DNA from: Rhodovastum atsumiense
GTDB taxonomy: Bacteria > Pseudomonadota > Alphaproteobacteria > Acetobacterales > Acetobacteraceae
Direction: 5' to 3'
Length of the DNA: 64,000 nt
Assembly (NCBI RefSeq): GCF_937425535.1
Contig: NZ_OW485601.1
Location: forward strand, 3,331,501 to 3,395,500
Numbering within the stretch: the first letter of the stretch is position 1; every line of letters begins with the position of its first letter. Below the pieces are notes generated by a model. The model saw only the letters and a list, made by a program, of their open reading frames with translations, had not been told where the DNA came from and searched no databases. The position numbers and the translations under genes were made by a program. Below are positions 42,683-55,721 of the stretch, piece by piece.

Positions 42683-43020
42683 GGTGTCTGCGACTCCTGT
42701 CCGGTCGGCGGGCTTGTCCGCGGCAGCGGAATGTTGCTGCCTGCCATAATGCGAATAGATCTTATTTTCAACTCCAACCACCCGGACAGATCGCGCGCCC
42801 CGTCCCGTAGGTGCGGTAATGGCGTGTGCGATCGGTGGGCCATTTGGCGTGCGAAACTCCTTTTCCATACAACCTGTGCGTGCTACATGTCCGCGCGAAA
42901 GATGGTCACGCTCTGGGCCGACTGCCGGGGGTGCGATCACGGAAACACCCGATTTCGTCGCATCGCGCGTCGATGGTCAGAGCCAGGGGACGAAGAGACG
43001 TGTCTGACGCTGGGGCACCC
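42683..43020. other. Divergent intergenic region between feoA and the chemotaxis operon
   Basis: No gene is visible. The feoA-proximal half contains an AT-rich promoter with an imperfect palindrome (42743-42771). The half next to the STAS gene has no promoter I can single out. Confidence 0.6.
42743..42771 (-). promoter_or_regulatory. Candidate feoA promoter with iron-regulator-like palindrome
   Basis: On the minus strand TTGAAA (42766-42771) and TATGGC (42743-42748) are spaced by 17 nt. The palindrome TGnnAATA-n5-TATTnnCA at 42750-42770 covers the spacer and touches the -35, a position where a repressor would block polymerase. Fur or a related iron regulator is the natural candidate, but the match to a known Fur/Irr consensus is only partial. 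It lies about 65 nt upstream of feoA. Confidence 0.45.
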
Positions 43021-43338
43021 ATGCCGGCTGTGATCTGCCTGGACGGGCCATTGACGATCGGGACGGCGGATCCGATTCGTGGGCGAATCCTCGAAGCTCT
43101 GGGTCAGCATCGTGCGATAGAAATCGATTGTGCGGCTGATAGCGAAACCGATATAAGTTTTGTCCAGATATTGATAGCGACCCACATTCTTGCAAAGCAA
43201 CAGGATCGATTGCTTACAATTTCGGGTCGTTTTCAGTTGATTGTTCGAAACCTTATGGAACGTGCCGGTCTGCCCGGCAGTTTCAGCAGTGATGTTTTGT
43301 CGTTCGACAAGGCATCGATCGGAAAGAGCGCCCCGTGA
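43021..43338 (+). CDS. STAS-domain protein, first gene of the chemotaxis operon
   Basis: About 105 residues with an anti-anti-sigma/STAS fold: VICLDGPLTIGTADPIRGRILEAL, an IEIDCAADSETDISFVQILIA core and a LLTISGRFQLIVRNLMERAGL end. The conserved position before the phosphorylatable Ser reads DSETDISFVQ, with a Ser present in IS. STAS proteins of this type open several alphaproteobacterial che operons. The start is ATG 43021 or GTG 43000. It is less GC-rich than its neighbours. Its stop overlaps the cheY start by 3 nt. Confidence 0.72.
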   Translation: MPAVICLDGPLTIGTADPIRGRILEALGQHRAIEIDCAADSETDISFVQILIATHILAKQQDRLLTISGRFQLIVRNLMERAGLPGSFSSDVLSFDKASIGKSAP

Positions 43339-43703
43339 CAAAGACAATTCTTGCCGTCGACGATTCCGCCAGCATGCGCCAGATGGTGCGACTGACGCTT
43401 TCCTCGGCCGGGTACCAGGTCATCGAAGCCGCGAATGGTGCCGAAGGTCTTGCGAAACTTCAGGCCTCCGGTGTGCAGATGGTGGTGACCGACCTCAACA
43501 TGCCGGTGATGGACGGCCTGACCTTCATCCGCGAGGCCCGCAAGCTGCCGGTGGGGCGCGGCCTGCCCATCGTCTTCCTGACCACCGAATCCGATGCCGG
43601 GATCAAGCAGCAGGCCAAGGAAGCCGGCGCCACCGGCTGGATCGTCAAGCCGTTCCAGCAGGAGCAGCTGGTGGCGGTCATCAGAAAGGTACTGGGCCCA
43701 TGA
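43335..43703 (+). CDS. cheY: CheY, single-domain chemotaxis response regulator
   Basis: A 122-residue receiver domain with acidic D9/D10, phospho-acceptor D53 in VVTDLNMPVMDG, Thr in FLTTES and the lysine in IVKPF. It would carry the phosphate signal from CheA to its output. GTG start within the overlap GTGA with the STAS gene. Translationally coupled to cheA downstream. Confidence 0.95.
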   Translation: MTKTILAVDDSASMRQMVRLTLSSAGYQVIEAANGAEGLAKLQASGVQMVVTDLNMPVMDGLTFIREARKLPVGRGLPIVFLTTESDAGIKQQAKEAGATGWIVKPFQQEQLVAVIRKVLGP

Positions 43704-45772
43704 ATGCGCCGGATCCGTCCGAGACCTTCCGCCAGGAAGCCGCCGAGCTCCTGGAACAACTCGAGCAGGCGTTGCTCGACCTCGAACAGGATCCGACCAA
43801 TCACGAGCCGCTCGATTCCGCCTTCCGGGCGCTGCACACCATCAAGGGCTCGGGGGCCATGTTCGGCTTCGAGCCGGTGGCGGTCTTCACCCATGATTTC
43901 GAAACCGCGTTCGATCGCTTGCGAAAAGGGAAGGCGCAGACCAGCCACGAGCTGATCGCCGTTGCCCTGCTGGCCAAGGATCACATCCGCACCCTGATCC
44001 AGGCCCCCGAGCAGGCCGACGCGGCGGCCGGCGAAGCCATCCTGCGGGACCTGCAGGCCATTGTCGCGCCGGGGGGCGCGCCTGCCATTGTCCCGGCGGG
44101 AGGTGAGGCCGCCCCGGCCAGCCCGCCCCCCGTGCCGGCCGCGCCGCCGGCGGGCACGACCTGGCGCCTGCACATAAGGTTGCCACGAAACGCTCTCACC
44201 AATGGCACCAACCCGCTGCTGCTGCTGGACGAGCTGCGCACGCTGGGCGAGTGCGTCGTCACCGCCCTGATCGACGAGGTGCCGCCCCTCGACGACCTGG
44301 ATGCGGAGGCCTGCTATCTGCACTGGGAGGTGGTGCTCACCACCACCCACCCGCGCTCGGCAATCGACGACGTGTTCATCTTCGTCATCGACGACATGAC
44401 GCTGAGCATCGAACGGGTCGAGCCCGACACCGTCGCGCCGCCATCCGCCGCCCCGCCCGTCGAGGTTGCGCCCGCCGGGGTCCCGGCGGCCACGGCGCCG
44501 CCGCCCGCCGCGCCGGCCCCCGCCCGAGCCACGCCCGCATCCCCCGCCCCGCGCGAGGCCGCGCCGGCCCGCGAGGCCGCCAAGCCCGGCTCCACCAGCC
44601 TGCGCGTCCCGGCCGAACGACTGGACGAGCTGATGGACCGCGTCGGCGAACTGGTGATCACCCAGGCCCGGCTGTCCCAGCTTGCCGGCGTGCTCGGGGA
44701 CGCCAACCTCAAATCCGTCGCCGAGGAGATCGAGCGCCTCGCCAGCGGCCTGCGCGACACCACGATGGGCATCCGCATGGTGCCGATCGGTTCGTTGTTT
44801 GGCCGCTTCCGCCGGGTCGTGCACGACCTCTCGCGTGACCTGGGCAAGCAGGTGGAGCTGGTCACGTCCGGCGAGGAGACCGAGCTCGACAAGACCATGA
44901 TCGAGCGGCTCGCCGACCCGCTGGTCCACCTGATCCGCAACGCCATCGACCACGGCCTGGAAGCGCCGCCGGCCCGCATCGCCGCGGGCAAGCCGGCCGG
45001 GGGGCAGGTGCGGCTGACCGCGCGCCATGCCGGGGCCGAGGTGCTGGTCTCGCTCGCCGATGACGGGCGCGGGCTGGATCGCGAACGGATCCTTGCGAAA
45101 TGTCGTGAGCAGGGACTGCTCACCACCGAAAATCCGCCCGATTCCGAACTGTTCCAGTTCATCTTCCATCCCGGCTTCTCCACCGCGAAGGAGATCTCGG
45201 CCGTCTCCGGGCGGGGCGTGGGCATGGACGTGGTGAAGCAGACGATCGAGGCCCTGCGCGGCGCGATCGACCTGGTCAGCCGGCCGGGGCAGGGCACCGA
45301 GGTCACGCTGCGCCTGCCGCTGACGCTGGCGATCATCGAGGGACTGCTGGTGCGGGTCGGGCGCGGCACCTACGCCTTGCCGCTCTCGGCGGTGGAGGAA
45401 TGCGTCGAGCTGCCCTCGGCCGATGAAACCCGTTCCCGCGGCCGCAGTTTCCTCAACATCCGCGGCGAGCTGGTGCCGTTCCTGCGCCTGCGCGACATCT
45501 TCGCGGTGCAGACGCCGCCCGACCCGTTCCAGAAGGTGGTGGTGGTGTCGGCGGGTGACCTGCGCGTCGGGCTGCTGGTCGACCAGATCGTCGGCAGCCA
45601 CCAGACCGTCATCAAGTCGCTCTCGAAGCTGCATGCCGGCATCGGGCATTTCTCCGGCGCGACCATCCTGGGCGACGGCACCGTCGCGCTGATCCTGGAC
45701 ATCCCGCATCTGGTCGAAACCGGCCAGCAGCGCGAGGAGCGGTTGCGCGCCGCGCAGATGGAGGCGGCATGA
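43700..45772 (+). CDS. cheA: Chemotaxis histidine kinase CheA
   Basis: A 690-residue kinase. The P1 HPt domain has phospho-H46 in ALHTIKGSGAMFGF. A Pro/Ala linker and a P2-like middle region follow, then P3 (RVPAERLDELMDRVGELVITQARL), the P4 catalytic domain with HLIRNAIDHGLE (N box), LADDGRGLD (G1) and GRGVGMDVVK (G2), and a CheW-like P5 (VRVGRGTYALPLSAVEECVEL). All are intact. The ATG overlaps the cheY stop; cheW follows with a 4-nt overlap. Confidence 0.97.
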   Translation: MNAPDPSETFRQEAAELLEQLEQALLDLEQDPTNHEPLDSAFRALHTIKGSGAMFGFEPVAVFTHDFETAFDRLRKGKAQTSHELIAVALLAKDHIRTLIQAPEQADAAAGEAILRDLQAIVAPGGAPAIVPAGGEAAPASPPPVPAAPPAGTTWRLHIRLPRNALTNGTNPLLLLDELRTLGECVVTALIDEVPPLDDLDAEACYLHWEVVLTTTHPRSAIDDVFIFVIDDMTLSIERVEPDTVAPPSAAPPVEVAPAGVPAATAPPPAAPAPARATPASPAPREAAPAREAAKPGSTSLRVPAERLDELMDRVGELVITQARLSQLAGVLGDANLKSVAEEIERLASGLRDTTMGIRMVPIGSLFGRFRRVVHDLSRDLGKQVELVTSGEETELDKTMIERLADPLVHLIRNAIDHGLEAPPARIAAGKPAGGQVRLTARHAGAEVLVSLADDGRGLDRERILAKCREQGLLTTENPPDSELFQFIFHPGFSTAKEISAVSGRGVGMDVVKQTIEALRGAIDLVSRPGQGTEVTLRLPLTLAIIEGLLVRVGRGTYALPLSAVEECVELPSADETRSRGRSFLNIRGELVPFLRLRDIFAVQTPPDPFQKVVVVSAGDLRVGLLVDQIVGSHQTVIKSLSKLHAGIGHFSGATILGDGTVALILDIPHLVETGQQREERLRAAQMEAA

Positions 45773-46224
45773 CCATGGCATCCCCCGAGCCCACCACGCC
45801 GCTGCAGGTGCTCATGCTGGGCCTGGGCGACGAGATCTTCGCCGTCGAGGCCGCGATCGTGCGCGAGATCCTCGACCCGGTGCCGGTCACCGAGGTGCCC
45901 GGCGCCCGCGGCTTCGTCGGCGGCGTGGTGAACGTGCGCGGCAAGGTGGTGCCGCTGGTCGATCTGCGGCTGCGCTTCGGCATGGAGGCGATCCGCTCCA
46001 CCGTCGACACCCGCATCGTCGTCATCGAGATCGATCTTGGCGGCGATCCCACCATCGTCGGCATGCTGGCCGACAAGGTGCACGAGGTAACCGAGATCTC
46101 GGCAGCCTCGCTGGAAAAGCCGCCGCCGGTCGGCATGCACTGGCGGCCGGAATTCATCCGCTTCATCGGCAAGCACCGCGACGGCTTCGTCATCGTCCCC
46201 GACATGGACCGCCTGTTCACCTGA
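45769..46224 (+). CDS. cheW: CheW adaptor 1
   Basis: A 151-residue CheW: LQVLMLGLGDEIFAVEAAIVREILDPVPVTEVPGARGFVGGVVNVRGKVVPLVDLRLRFG is a typical CheW core. It couples receptors to CheA. ATG within the cheA stop overlap. A second, different cheW is at 50964; each precedes one or two receptor genes, as if paired with them. Confidence 0.93.
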   Translation: MTMASPEPTTPLQVLMLGLGDEIFAVEAAIVREILDPVPVTEVPGARGFVGGVVNVRGKVVPLVDLRLRFGMEAIRSTVDTRIVVIEIDLGGDPTIVGMLADKVHEVTEISAASLEKPPPVGMHWRPEFIRFIGKHRDGFVIVPDMDRLFT

Positions 46225-46296
46225 GCCTTCCCGAAGGGGTGGCAGCGCGCTGCGCCGCGACCCGCAGACTGCCACGACAGATCCGGAACACGCCCG

Positions 46297-48615
46297 ATGC
46301 GGCTCACCATCAAGTTCAAGCTGATCCTCGCCTTCGGACTCGTGATCGTCATGTCGATCATCGCCGGAGGCTTCGCCTATTCCAGCCTCACGAATCTGAA
46401 CTCCTCCTTCGAAACGGTGGTGAACGGCTTCGGTGAACGGCGGTCACTGGCGCGCGACATGCAGACCCAGTTGCTGCTGGCCTCGCGTGATCTCAAGTCC
46501 ATGATCCTCGCGCCCTCCCAGGAAGAAACCGAGCGTCTCGGCGAGGCGGTGCGGCAGGGCTTCGACCGGGTGCGCCAGATCAAGGAGCAGATCTTCGCCA
46601 CCGTCACCCCGGAAGGCCGGCGGCGGCTGGACGGGATCGATGCCGCCATTGCCCGCTACGGCGAGCTGCAGGAGAAGGTGATCAGCTTCGCGCGGCTCAA
46701 TTCCAATGAGCGCGCCAATGCCCTGCTGATCGGTGACGGCGTGAAGGACTACGATGCCCTGCACCGGGCGATCGATGGCCAGATGCAGGCGCTCGGCAGG
46801 CTGCCCACCGGAGAGCCGCGCAGCCAGGCGATGCTCGCGCTCATGCGGCTGCGGGGCGACATCGAGAGCTTCCGCAGCGATCTGCGAGCCATGGTGCTGG
46901 CCTCCTCCATGCCCGAACTCGAACGGCGCAACCGTGCCCTTGTGGAGACCAGCGAGGCGCTGCGCCGACAGATAGTCGCACTCGGCCAGCAACTCGGCGG
47001 CATCGGCATCCCCGACATGGTCAACGCGGCCTTCGGTCCATGGTACGGCCTGGTCATGCGCGCGGCGACGATCGCCGCCGAGGGCGGCACCATCCAGGCC
47101 AACACCCTGCAATCCGGCGACCTGACACGGGCGGAAGTCGAGCTCAACAAGATCGTCATGGGTTATGTCAACTTCGCCCGGGAGCTGATGGGCGCGGCGA
47201 CCGTCCGGGCAGCGGACGAATACGAACACGCACGGATGGTGCTGCTCACCGTGCTCGGGTTCTGCACCGCGCTGGCAATGGGCGCGGCACTGTGGATCTG
47301 CATCGGCATCAGCCGCGGGCTTTCCCGGGCTACCGGCCTCGCCAATGCGGTGGCGCAAGGGGACCTGTCACGGCAGGTGAGCGTCAGCGGCAATGACGAG
47401 ATCCAGGATCTGGTCACTGCGTTGAACCGCATGACCGGCAACCTGCAAGCCACCGCGAAGCTGGCTGAGGCGATCGCGGAAGGCGATCTTGCCGTCGAGG
47501 CGAAGCTGCTTTCGGAGAAGGATGCGCTCGGCATCGCGCTGAACCGCATGATCGCCAATCTGCGCCACACCGCGACACTGGCCGAGGCGATCGCGGAGGG
47601 CGACCTGACGGTGCAGGCGAGCCGCCTGTCCGATCGCGATGTCCTGGGCACCGCGCTCGAGACCATGCTGAACCGCCTGCAGGCGATCGTCGCCGATGCC
47701 AACGAGACGGCGCAGGGCGTCGCCTCCGGCAGCCAGGAACTGTCATCCTCGGCCGAGCAGTTGGCGCAGGGTTCCACCGAGCAGGCGGCCTCGGCCGAGG
47801 AGGCGTCGTCCTCGATGGAGCAGATGGCAGCGAACATCAAGCAGAACGCCGAGAATGCCGGGCAGACCGAGAAGATTGCGGTGCAGTCGGCCAAGGACGC
47901 GCAGGCGAGCGGCGAGGCGGTGCAGCGGGCGGTGGAGGCGATGCAGACCATCGCGCAGAAGATCACCATCGTGCAGGAGATCGCGCGCCAGACCGACCTG
48001 CTGGCGCTGAACGCGGCGGTCGAAGCGGCACGCGCGGGTGAGCATGGCAAGGGCTTCGCCGTGGTCGCTTCCGAGGTGCGCAAGCTGGCCGAGCGCAGTC
48101 AGGCCGCCGCGGTCGAGATCGGCACGCTTTCCACCGACACGGTGAAGGCGGCGACCGACGCCGGGGCGATGCTGGCGCGGCTGGTGCCTGACATCCGGCG
48201 CACCGCCGACCTGGTGGAGGAAATCACCGCCGCCTGTCACGAACAGGATGTCGGCGCCACGCAGATCAACCAGGCGCTGCAGCAGCTCGACAAGGTGATC
48301 CAGCAGAACGCCGCCGCGTCGGAAGAGATTTCCGCCACATCCGAGACTCTGGCGGCCCAGGCCGAGCAGTTGCAGGGCACGATCGCCTTCTTCCGCACCG
48401 ACGCGGAAACCACGCACGCCCATGCCGACCATGCGGCGGCGGCAGCGGCAGTTCCCTCGCGGGGACGGCGGCCCGCTCCCCCCGTGCCGACGCCCCGGGC
48501 GGGGAAGAAGCATGGCGCCAACTCCAGGAAGGCCGGGTTCACCCTTGGCATGGCCGAGGACGAGGACAGGCTCGACGGAGACTTCCGGCGCTACACATCT
48601 TCTTCTCATGGCTGA
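46297..48615 (+). CDS. Methyl-accepting chemotaxis protein 1 (three HAMP-like units)
   Basis: A 772-residue receptor. TM1 is residues 7-29 ([25 protein letters not shown]); a helical periplasmic domain follows to a second helix at about 314-337. Three HAMP-like repeats come next, each with an AIAEGDL or AVAQGDL motif (about 347, 392 and 430), before the signalling domain with [41 protein letters not shown] Pro/Ala linker leads to a conserved tail ending [16 protein letters not shown]. The signal sensed cannot be read. Confidence 0.93.
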   Translation: MRLTIKFKLILAFGLVIVMSIIAGGFAYSSLTNLNSSFETVVNGFGERRSLARDMQTQLLLASRDLKSMILAPSQEETERLGEAVRQGFDRVRQIKEQIFATVTPEGRRRLDGIDAAIARYGELQEKVISFARLNSNERANALLIGDGVKDYDALHRAIDGQMQALGRLPTGEPRSQAMLALMRLRGDIESFRSDLRAMVLASSMPELERRNRALVETSEALRRQIVALGQQLGGIGIPDMVNAAFGPWYGLVMRAATIAAEGGTIQANTLQSGDLTRAEVELNKIVMGYVNFARELMGAATVRAADEYEHARMVLLTVLGFCTALAMGAALWICIGISRGLSRATGLANAVAQGDLSRQVSVSGNDEIQDLVTALNRMTGNLQATAKLAEAIAEGDLAVEAKLLSEKDALGIALNRMIANLRHTATLAEAIAEGDLTVQASRLSDRDVLGTALETMLNRLQAIVADANETAQGVASGSQELSSSAEQLAQGSTEQAASAEEASSSMEQMAANIKQNAENAGQTEKIAVQSAKDAQASGEAVQRAVEAMQTIAQKITIVQEIARQTDLLALNAAVEAARAGEHGKGFAVVASEVRKLAERSQAAAVEIGTLSTDTVKAATDAGAMLARLVPDIRRTADLVEEITAACHEQDVGATQINQALQQLDKVIQQNAAASEEISATSETLAAQAEQLQGTIAFFRTDAETTHAHADHAAAAAAVPSRGRRPAPPVPTPRAGKKHGANSRKAGFTLGMAEDEDRLDGDFRRYTSSSHG

Positions 48616-48733
48616 AACTGCCATGAGCGGCCGTCCCGACATGGACCGGCCCATCGCCTAAGACCACGGGGGCGGCGGGGAAAGGCTTCGCCACGATCGC
48701 CCGAACGCCACCGCCAGACAAAGAACAGGACCG

Positions 48734-50950
48734 ATGCGGTTCACCATCAAGCTCAAGCTGATCCTTTCCTTCGGTCTCATGATCGCGATGTCGATCATCG
48801 CCGGTGCTGTCGCTTACTCGAGCCTTGCCGAGCTCAATGCGACGCTCGACAGCATCGTCAATGGCAGGCAGGCGCGGCGGGCGCTCGCCTACCAGATGCA
48901 GATTCAACTGGCCAGGTCGTCGCGGGACCTCAGGGCCATGATTCTCGCGACCAGCCAGGAAGAGACCGAACGCCTCGGCGAGTTGGCACGCCAGGGACTC
49001 GGGCAGCTGCGGCAGACCAAGGATGAGATCCTGTCCACGGCAAGCCCCGATGGTCGGCGGCGACTGGAGGCAACCGATGGTCCGCTTGCCCGATATGCGG
49101 ACATACTCGGGGCAGCCTACAAATTCGCGCGGATGAATTCCAATGATCGCGCCAATGCAATGCTGCTCAATGACGGCCAGAAGACCCACGAGGCGGTGCG
49201 TCAGGCATTCATTGCACAGTTGCGGGCAATCGAGAAGGCACCAACAGGCGATCTGCGTGGCCAGGCGATGCTGGCGACCGCGCAGCTGCGCGGCGACGCT
49301 GAAAGCTACTGGAGCGATCTTCGCGCCCTGATCCTTTCCGGCTCCATGCAAGGGCTTGAGCGTCGGAGTCGTGCTCTCGCCGATACCACCGAGGCACTGC
49401 GCCAGCGCAAGGCAGCCCTTTCCAAAACCCTGTCCGATATCGGCGTGACGGATGTCTTGGCCGAGCCATTCGGTCAATGGCAGAGCGTGGGGACACGGGT
49501 CGCCGCGATCGCCGCCGAAGGAGGCAATATCCAGGCATCTGCCCTGCTGCTGGGAGAAGGAGTGCAGGCGGAGAAGGATCTCGACAAGGCAGTGACCAGC
49601 TATGTCGATTATATCCAGCAGACCACGGCCACTGCGATCGCCGAGTCGTCTATGCAGTACGAACGGGCGCGCGCGGTGCTGCTGGCGGTGCTGGGCGTCA
49701 GCACCGCGCTGGCACTGGGGGCTGCGTTGTGGATCTGCATTGGCATCAGCCGCGGCCTTTCCCGTGCCACCGGCCTTGCCGACGCGGTGGCGACCGGCGA
49801 CCTGTCGCAGCAGGTGAGCGTCACCACGCATGACGAGATCCGCGATCTCGTCGATGCCCTCAACCGCATGACCGCGAACCTGCAGTCCACGGCGAAGCTG
49901 GCCGAGGCGATCGCCGCCGGCAATCTCACCGTCGAGGCGAAGCGCCTGTCGGAGAAGGACGCACTTGGCATCGCGCTCGAGACCATGCTGGCGCGACTGC
50001 GCGCGGTGGTGACGGAGGCGAACGATGCCGCCCGCAACGTCACCAGCGGCAGCCAGGAACTGTCTTCCGGTGCCGAGCAGTTGGCGCAGGGCTCCACCGA
50101 ACAGGCTTCCTCGGCCGAGGAAGCATCCTCCTCGATGGAGCAGATGGCCGCCAACATCAAGCAGAATGCCGAGAATGCCGGGCAGACGCAGAAGATCGCC
50201 ACGCAGTCGGCGAAGGATGCGCAGACGAGCGGCGAGGCGGTGCACCGGGCGGTGGAGGCGATGCAGACCATCGCGCAGAAGATCACCATCGTGCAGGAGA
50301 TCGCGCGACAGACCGACCTGCTGGCGCTGAACGCGGCGGTGGAGGCGGCGCGCGCGGGCGAGCACGGCAAGGGCTTCGCCGTGGTTGCCTCCGAGGTGCG
50401 CAAGCTGGCCGAGCGCAGCCAGAGCGCCGCGGTCGAGATCGGCACGCTGTCCGGCGAGACGGTGAAGGCGGCGACCGAGGCGGGGGCGATGCTGGCACGG
50501 CTGGTGCCGGACATCCGGCGGACCGCCGAGCTGGTGGAAGAGATCACCGCTGCCTGCCGCGAACAGGATGTCGGCGCCGAGCAGATCAACCAGGCGCTGC
50601 AACAGCTCGACAAGGTGATCCAGCAGAACGCCGCCGCGTCGGAGGAGATTTCGGCTACTTCCGAGACGCTGGCCACCCAGGCCGAGCAACTGCAGACCAC
50701 CATTTCCTTCTTCCGCACCAACAATGAAATGGCGCGCCCTTCCGCGCCGGCGCCCGCCCGCGCACGCCATGCGGCATCCCCCCCTGCGCCCTCGCGCGCC
50801 CGTACGTCCACCGCTTCGGCAACCGGCAAGGCCAGGGCCAAGGTGAGTGCGGCGCCGGCGGCCGAGAACGGCTTCACCCTCGGCATGGCGGATGACGAGG
50901 ATGCGCTCGACGGCGAGTTCCGGCGCCATCGCTCCTCCGGCCGGACCTGA
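48734..50950 (+). CDS. Methyl-accepting chemotaxis protein 2 (two HAMP-like units)
   Basis: A 738-residue paralogue of receptor 1. TM1 is [24 protein letters not shown] and TM2 is [23 protein letters not shown]. There are two HAMP-like units ([18 protein letters not shown] and [19 protein letters not shown]) and a signalling domain nearly identical to that of receptors 1 and 3, with the tip [27 protein letters not shown]. The Pro/Ala linker and tail ([18 protein letters not shown]) are conserved. The sensor half has diverged from receptor 1 but keeps its length, indicating a tandem duplication. Confidence 0.93.
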   Translation: MRFTIKLKLILSFGLMIAMSIIAGAVAYSSLAELNATLDSIVNGRQARRALAYQMQIQLARSSRDLRAMILATSQEETERLGELARQGLGQLRQTKDEILSTASPDGRRRLEATDGPLARYADILGAAYKFARMNSNDRANAMLLNDGQKTHEAVRQAFIAQLRAIEKAPTGDLRGQAMLATAQLRGDAESYWSDLRALILSGSMQGLERRSRALADTTEALRQRKAALSKTLSDIGVTDVLAEPFGQWQSVGTRVAAIAAEGGNIQASALLLGEGVQAEKDLDKAVTSYVDYIQQTTATAIAESSMQYERARAVLLAVLGVSTALALGAALWICIGISRGLSRATGLADAVATGDLSQQVSVTTHDEIRDLVDALNRMTANLQSTAKLAEAIAAGNLTVEAKRLSEKDALGIALETMLARLRAVVTEANDAARNVTSGSQELSSGAEQLAQGSTEQASSAEEASSSMEQMAANIKQNAENAGQTQKIATQSAKDAQTSGEAVHRAVEAMQTIAQKITIVQEIARQTDLLALNAAVEAARAGEHGKGFAVVASEVRKLAERSQSAAVEIGTLSGETVKAATEAGAMLARLVPDIRRTAELVEEITAACREQDVGAEQINQALQQLDKVIQQNAAASEEISATSETLATQAEQLQTTISFFRTNNEMARPSAPAPARARHAASPPAPSRARTSTASATGKARAKVSAAPAAENGFTLGMADDEDALDGEFRRHRSSGRT

Positions 50951-50963
50951 GCGGGATCATGCC

Positions 50964-51476
50964 ATGAGCAGCAACGTCCAATACGTCACCCTCGGCATCG
51001 AGCGGGACACCTTCGGCATCCCTGTCGCCTGTGTCGAGGAAATCCTGGACATGCGTGAGGTCTCGCGCCTGCCGCATACGCCGGCCAGCCTGCTCGGGCT
51101 GATCGACGTGCGCGGGCGCAGCATTCCGGTCATTGACCTGCGCTGCCGCCTCGGCCTGCCGCCGGCGGCGGCGACGGCGAGCACGCGCATCCTGGTGCTG
51201 CGGCTGAGCTGCGGGACCGCCATCCTGCAGATCGGCCTGGTTGCCGATCGTGTCTTCGAGGTCACGGACCTCGACCGCGGTGAGGTCGAGGCGGTGCCGG
51301 ATGTCGGGCCGCACTGGCGCTCTGCCTGCGTTGCTGGCGTGGGCCGGCGGCGGGGCGGATTCGTCATCATCCTCGACGTGACGAAGCTGATCGAGGCCGC
51401 TGATCTCACCTTCACCACTGCCGCCATCCCCACGGACCTCCGGAACAGCCTGCAAGAGAACCTGTCAGAAAAGTAG
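50964..51476 (+). CDS. cheW: CheW adaptor 2
   Basis: A 170-residue CheW, starting MSSNVQYVTLGIERDTFGIPVACVEEILDMREVSRLPHTPASLLGLIDVRGRSIPVIDLRCRLGL. The start at 50964 is fixed by the CheW N-terminus within a longer open frame. It is 13 nt after receptor 2 and 9 nt before receptor 3. It differs from the first CheW at most surface positions, which suggests different receptor preference. Confidence 0.92.
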   Translation: MSSNVQYVTLGIERDTFGIPVACVEEILDMREVSRLPHTPASLLGLIDVRGRSIPVIDLRCRLGLPPAAATASTRILVLRLSCGTAILQIGLVADRVFEVTDLDRGEVEAVPDVGPHWRSACVAGVGRRRGGFVIILDVTKLIEAADLTFTTAAIPTDLRNSLQENLSEK

Positions 51477-51485
51477 CAGAACGCC

Positions 51486-53603
51486 ATGCGCCTTACGATC
51501 AAGCTCAAGCTCGCCCTCGCCTTTGGCCTCATCATTGCCATGTCGCTGCTGGCGGGCACCGTCGCCTATCTGAAGCTGGGCACGCTGAACGACGCCATCG
51601 ACCTCATTGCCAACGGCACGATGCGACGAATGATGCTGGCGGTCGACGTGCGCGCGGCGCTCAAGGATTCCGTCCGCAATCAGCGCGACATCCTGCTCGC
51701 GGCTTCCGAGGAGGAGATCGACCAGGCCATGGAGAAGCTGCGTGGCGCCAATGCCGCCATGCTGCGCGCCGAGCAGGAGATCTATGCCAGCACCTCCGAG
51801 GGCGGACGGCGCGCGCTGGAGAAATTCCAGGGGACCTATGATCGCTACGTGCAGGTGCAGGAGAAGATCTATTCGCTGGCACGGCTGCGCTCCTACGGGC
51901 GGACCCGCGATATCATCATGCGCGAGGGGCAGCCGGTGCTGGAGGGGCTGAACACCGCCCTGGAGGAACTCGGCACCGCGATCAACCGGCTGCCGGCGGG
52001 AGAGGCGCGGGCCCAGGCCCTGCTTGCCACCACGCGCTTCCAGGCGAGCGTGGCCGGGTACTGGGGTGATGTGCAGCAAGTCGGCCTGGCCGACACCGTG
52101 CAGGCCATCGAGCAGGAGAGCCGCGACGTGGTCGCCCGGTCCACCACCCTGCAGCGTGAGGCCCAGGCGCTGGTGCGCAGCGCCGGTGCTCTCGGCGATC
52201 TTCCTGCCGCGGCGTTGGTGGTGACGCGGTACGATGCCCTGGTGAAGCTGGCTGACCGGGCGATCGCGACGCGGCGCGAGGCCGGCAATGCCCAGGCCAC
52301 GGCGCTCTCGCGCGGCGACAGCGCGCGGCTGATCGGCGAACTCGAGGGCATCATCAGTGACTACTTCGCCACGGCGCGCACCCGCCTGGCGGAGACGCAG
52401 GCTGATGCCGGCCAGCAGTATGAAATGGCACGGATGCAGTTGATTGCCGTCTTGGCAGCCAGCCTGGTGCTGGCCCTGGTCGCGGCATGGCTGATCAGCC
52501 GTGGCATCGGGCGGAGCCTGGGGCAGGCGCGCGATCTGACCAAGGCCGTGGCCGAGGGCGACCTGACCCGCAACGTCACCTCCAGCTCCAGCGACGAGAT
52601 CGGCGAGGTGCTCGGCCATCTGGACGAGATGACGACGCGCCTGCGCGACGTGCTCGGCGAGGTGAACACGGCCGCCGCCAGCGTCTCGGCCGGCAGCCAG
52701 GAACTGTCCTCCTCGGCCGAGCAACTGGCGCAGGGCTCCACCGAACAGGCGTCCTCGGCCGAGGAGGCGTCGTCCTCGATGGAGCAGATGGCCGCCAACA
52801 TCAAGCAGAACGCCGAGAACGCCGGGCAGACGCAGAAGATCGCCACGCAATCGGCGAAGGATGCACAGGCGAGCGGCGAGGCGGTGCAACGGGCGGTGGA
52901 GGCGATGCAGACCATCGCACAGAAGATCACCATCGTGCAGGAGATCGCGCGGCAGACCGACCTGCTGGCGCTGAACGCGGCGGTGGAGGCGGCGCGCGCG
53001 GGCGAGCATGGCAAGGGCTTCGCCGTGGTTGCCTCCGAGGTGCGGAAACTGGCCGAGCGCAGCCAGGGCGCCGCAATCGAGATCGGCACGCTGTCCAGCG
53101 AGACGGTGAAGGCGGCCAACGATGCGGGGACGATGCTGGTGCGACTGGTACCGGACATCCGGCGCACCGCCGACCTGGTGGAAGAGATCACCGCCGCCTG
53201 CCGCGAACAGGATGTCGGTGCCGAGCAGATCAACCAGGCGCTGCAGCAGCTCGACAAGGTGATCCAGCAGAACGCCGCGGCGTCGGAGGAGATCTCCGCC
53301 ACCTCGGAGACCCTCGCCACCCAGGCTGAACAGTTGCGTGGTGCCATCGCCTTCTTCCGGCTGCAATCGAAGGGGGGAGCGGCGGCGCCGTCCTACGCAC
53401 CCCAGACGCGGCGTTCGGCCATCGTCCGCCGGACCCAGGCGGCGGTGCAGGTGACCCGCGCGCAGGGGACGGGGAAAGGCGCGGCGCCGGTCGCCCGGGT
53501 CCGCCCCGGCGAGGGCAAGGTCGCCAAGCCAGGGCCGGGCTTCGCGCTTGCCATGACGGGGGCCGAGGAAGACAGCCTGGATGAGGAGTTCCACCGGCGC
53601 TGA
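51486..53603 (+). CDS. Methyl-accepting chemotaxis protein 3 (single HAMP)
   Basis: A 705-residue receptor with TM1 [24 protein letters not shown], a helical sensor region, TM2 [20 protein letters not shown], one HAMP ([22 protein letters not shown]) and the same signalling domain and tip as receptors 1 and 2. The linker is longer, with Arg/Gln, and the tail reads [20 protein letters not shown]. It is the shortest of the three by about one HAMP unit per step. Confidence 0.93.
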   Translation: MRLTIKLKLALAFGLIIAMSLLAGTVAYLKLGTLNDAIDLIANGTMRRMMLAVDVRAALKDSVRNQRDILLAASEEEIDQAMEKLRGANAAMLRAEQEIYASTSEGGRRALEKFQGTYDRYVQVQEKIYSLARLRSYGRTRDIIMREGQPVLEGLNTALEELGTAINRLPAGEARAQALLATTRFQASVAGYWGDVQQVGLADTVQAIEQESRDVVARSTTLQREAQALVRSAGALGDLPAAALVVTRYDALVKLADRAIATRREAGNAQATALSRGDSARLIGELEGIISDYFATARTRLAETQADAGQQYEMARMQLIAVLAASLVLALVAAWLISRGIGRSLGQARDLTKAVAEGDLTRNVTSSSSDEIGEVLGHLDEMTTRLRDVLGEVNTAAASVSAGSQELSSSAEQLAQGSTEQASSAEEASSSMEQMAANIKQNAENAGQTQKIATQSAKDAQASGEAVQRAVEAMQTIAQKITIVQEIARQTDLLALNAAVEAARAGEHGKGFAVVASEVRKLAERSQGAAIEIGTLSSETVKAANDAGTMLVRLVPDIRRTADLVEEITAACREQDVGAEQINQALQQLDKVIQQNAAASEEISATSETLATQAEQLRGAIAFFRLQSKGGAAAPSYAPQTRRSAIVRRTQAAVQVTRAQGTGKGAAPVARVRPGEGKVAKPGPGFALAMTGAEEDSLDEEFHRR

Positions 53604-53707
53604 GCGCGATCCGCGCCCGGGGGCGCTGGCCCGGCCGTCGCCCCTGGCCGGCCGGGCCCCCATCCCGCTTCGTTCGCAAGGCATTATCGAAAGCCCGGAT
53701 CCACGGA

Positions 53708-55695
<1,988 letters not shown>

Positions 55696-55721
55696 GCGGC
55701 CGGTGCTGATTCGCGATCGGG

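Noticed and set aside
42398-42940. Longer FeoA with an 86-residue N-terminal extension
   Set aside because: The extension covers the promoter and palindrome and gives no recognisable fold; ATG 42682 gives the normal FeoA length.
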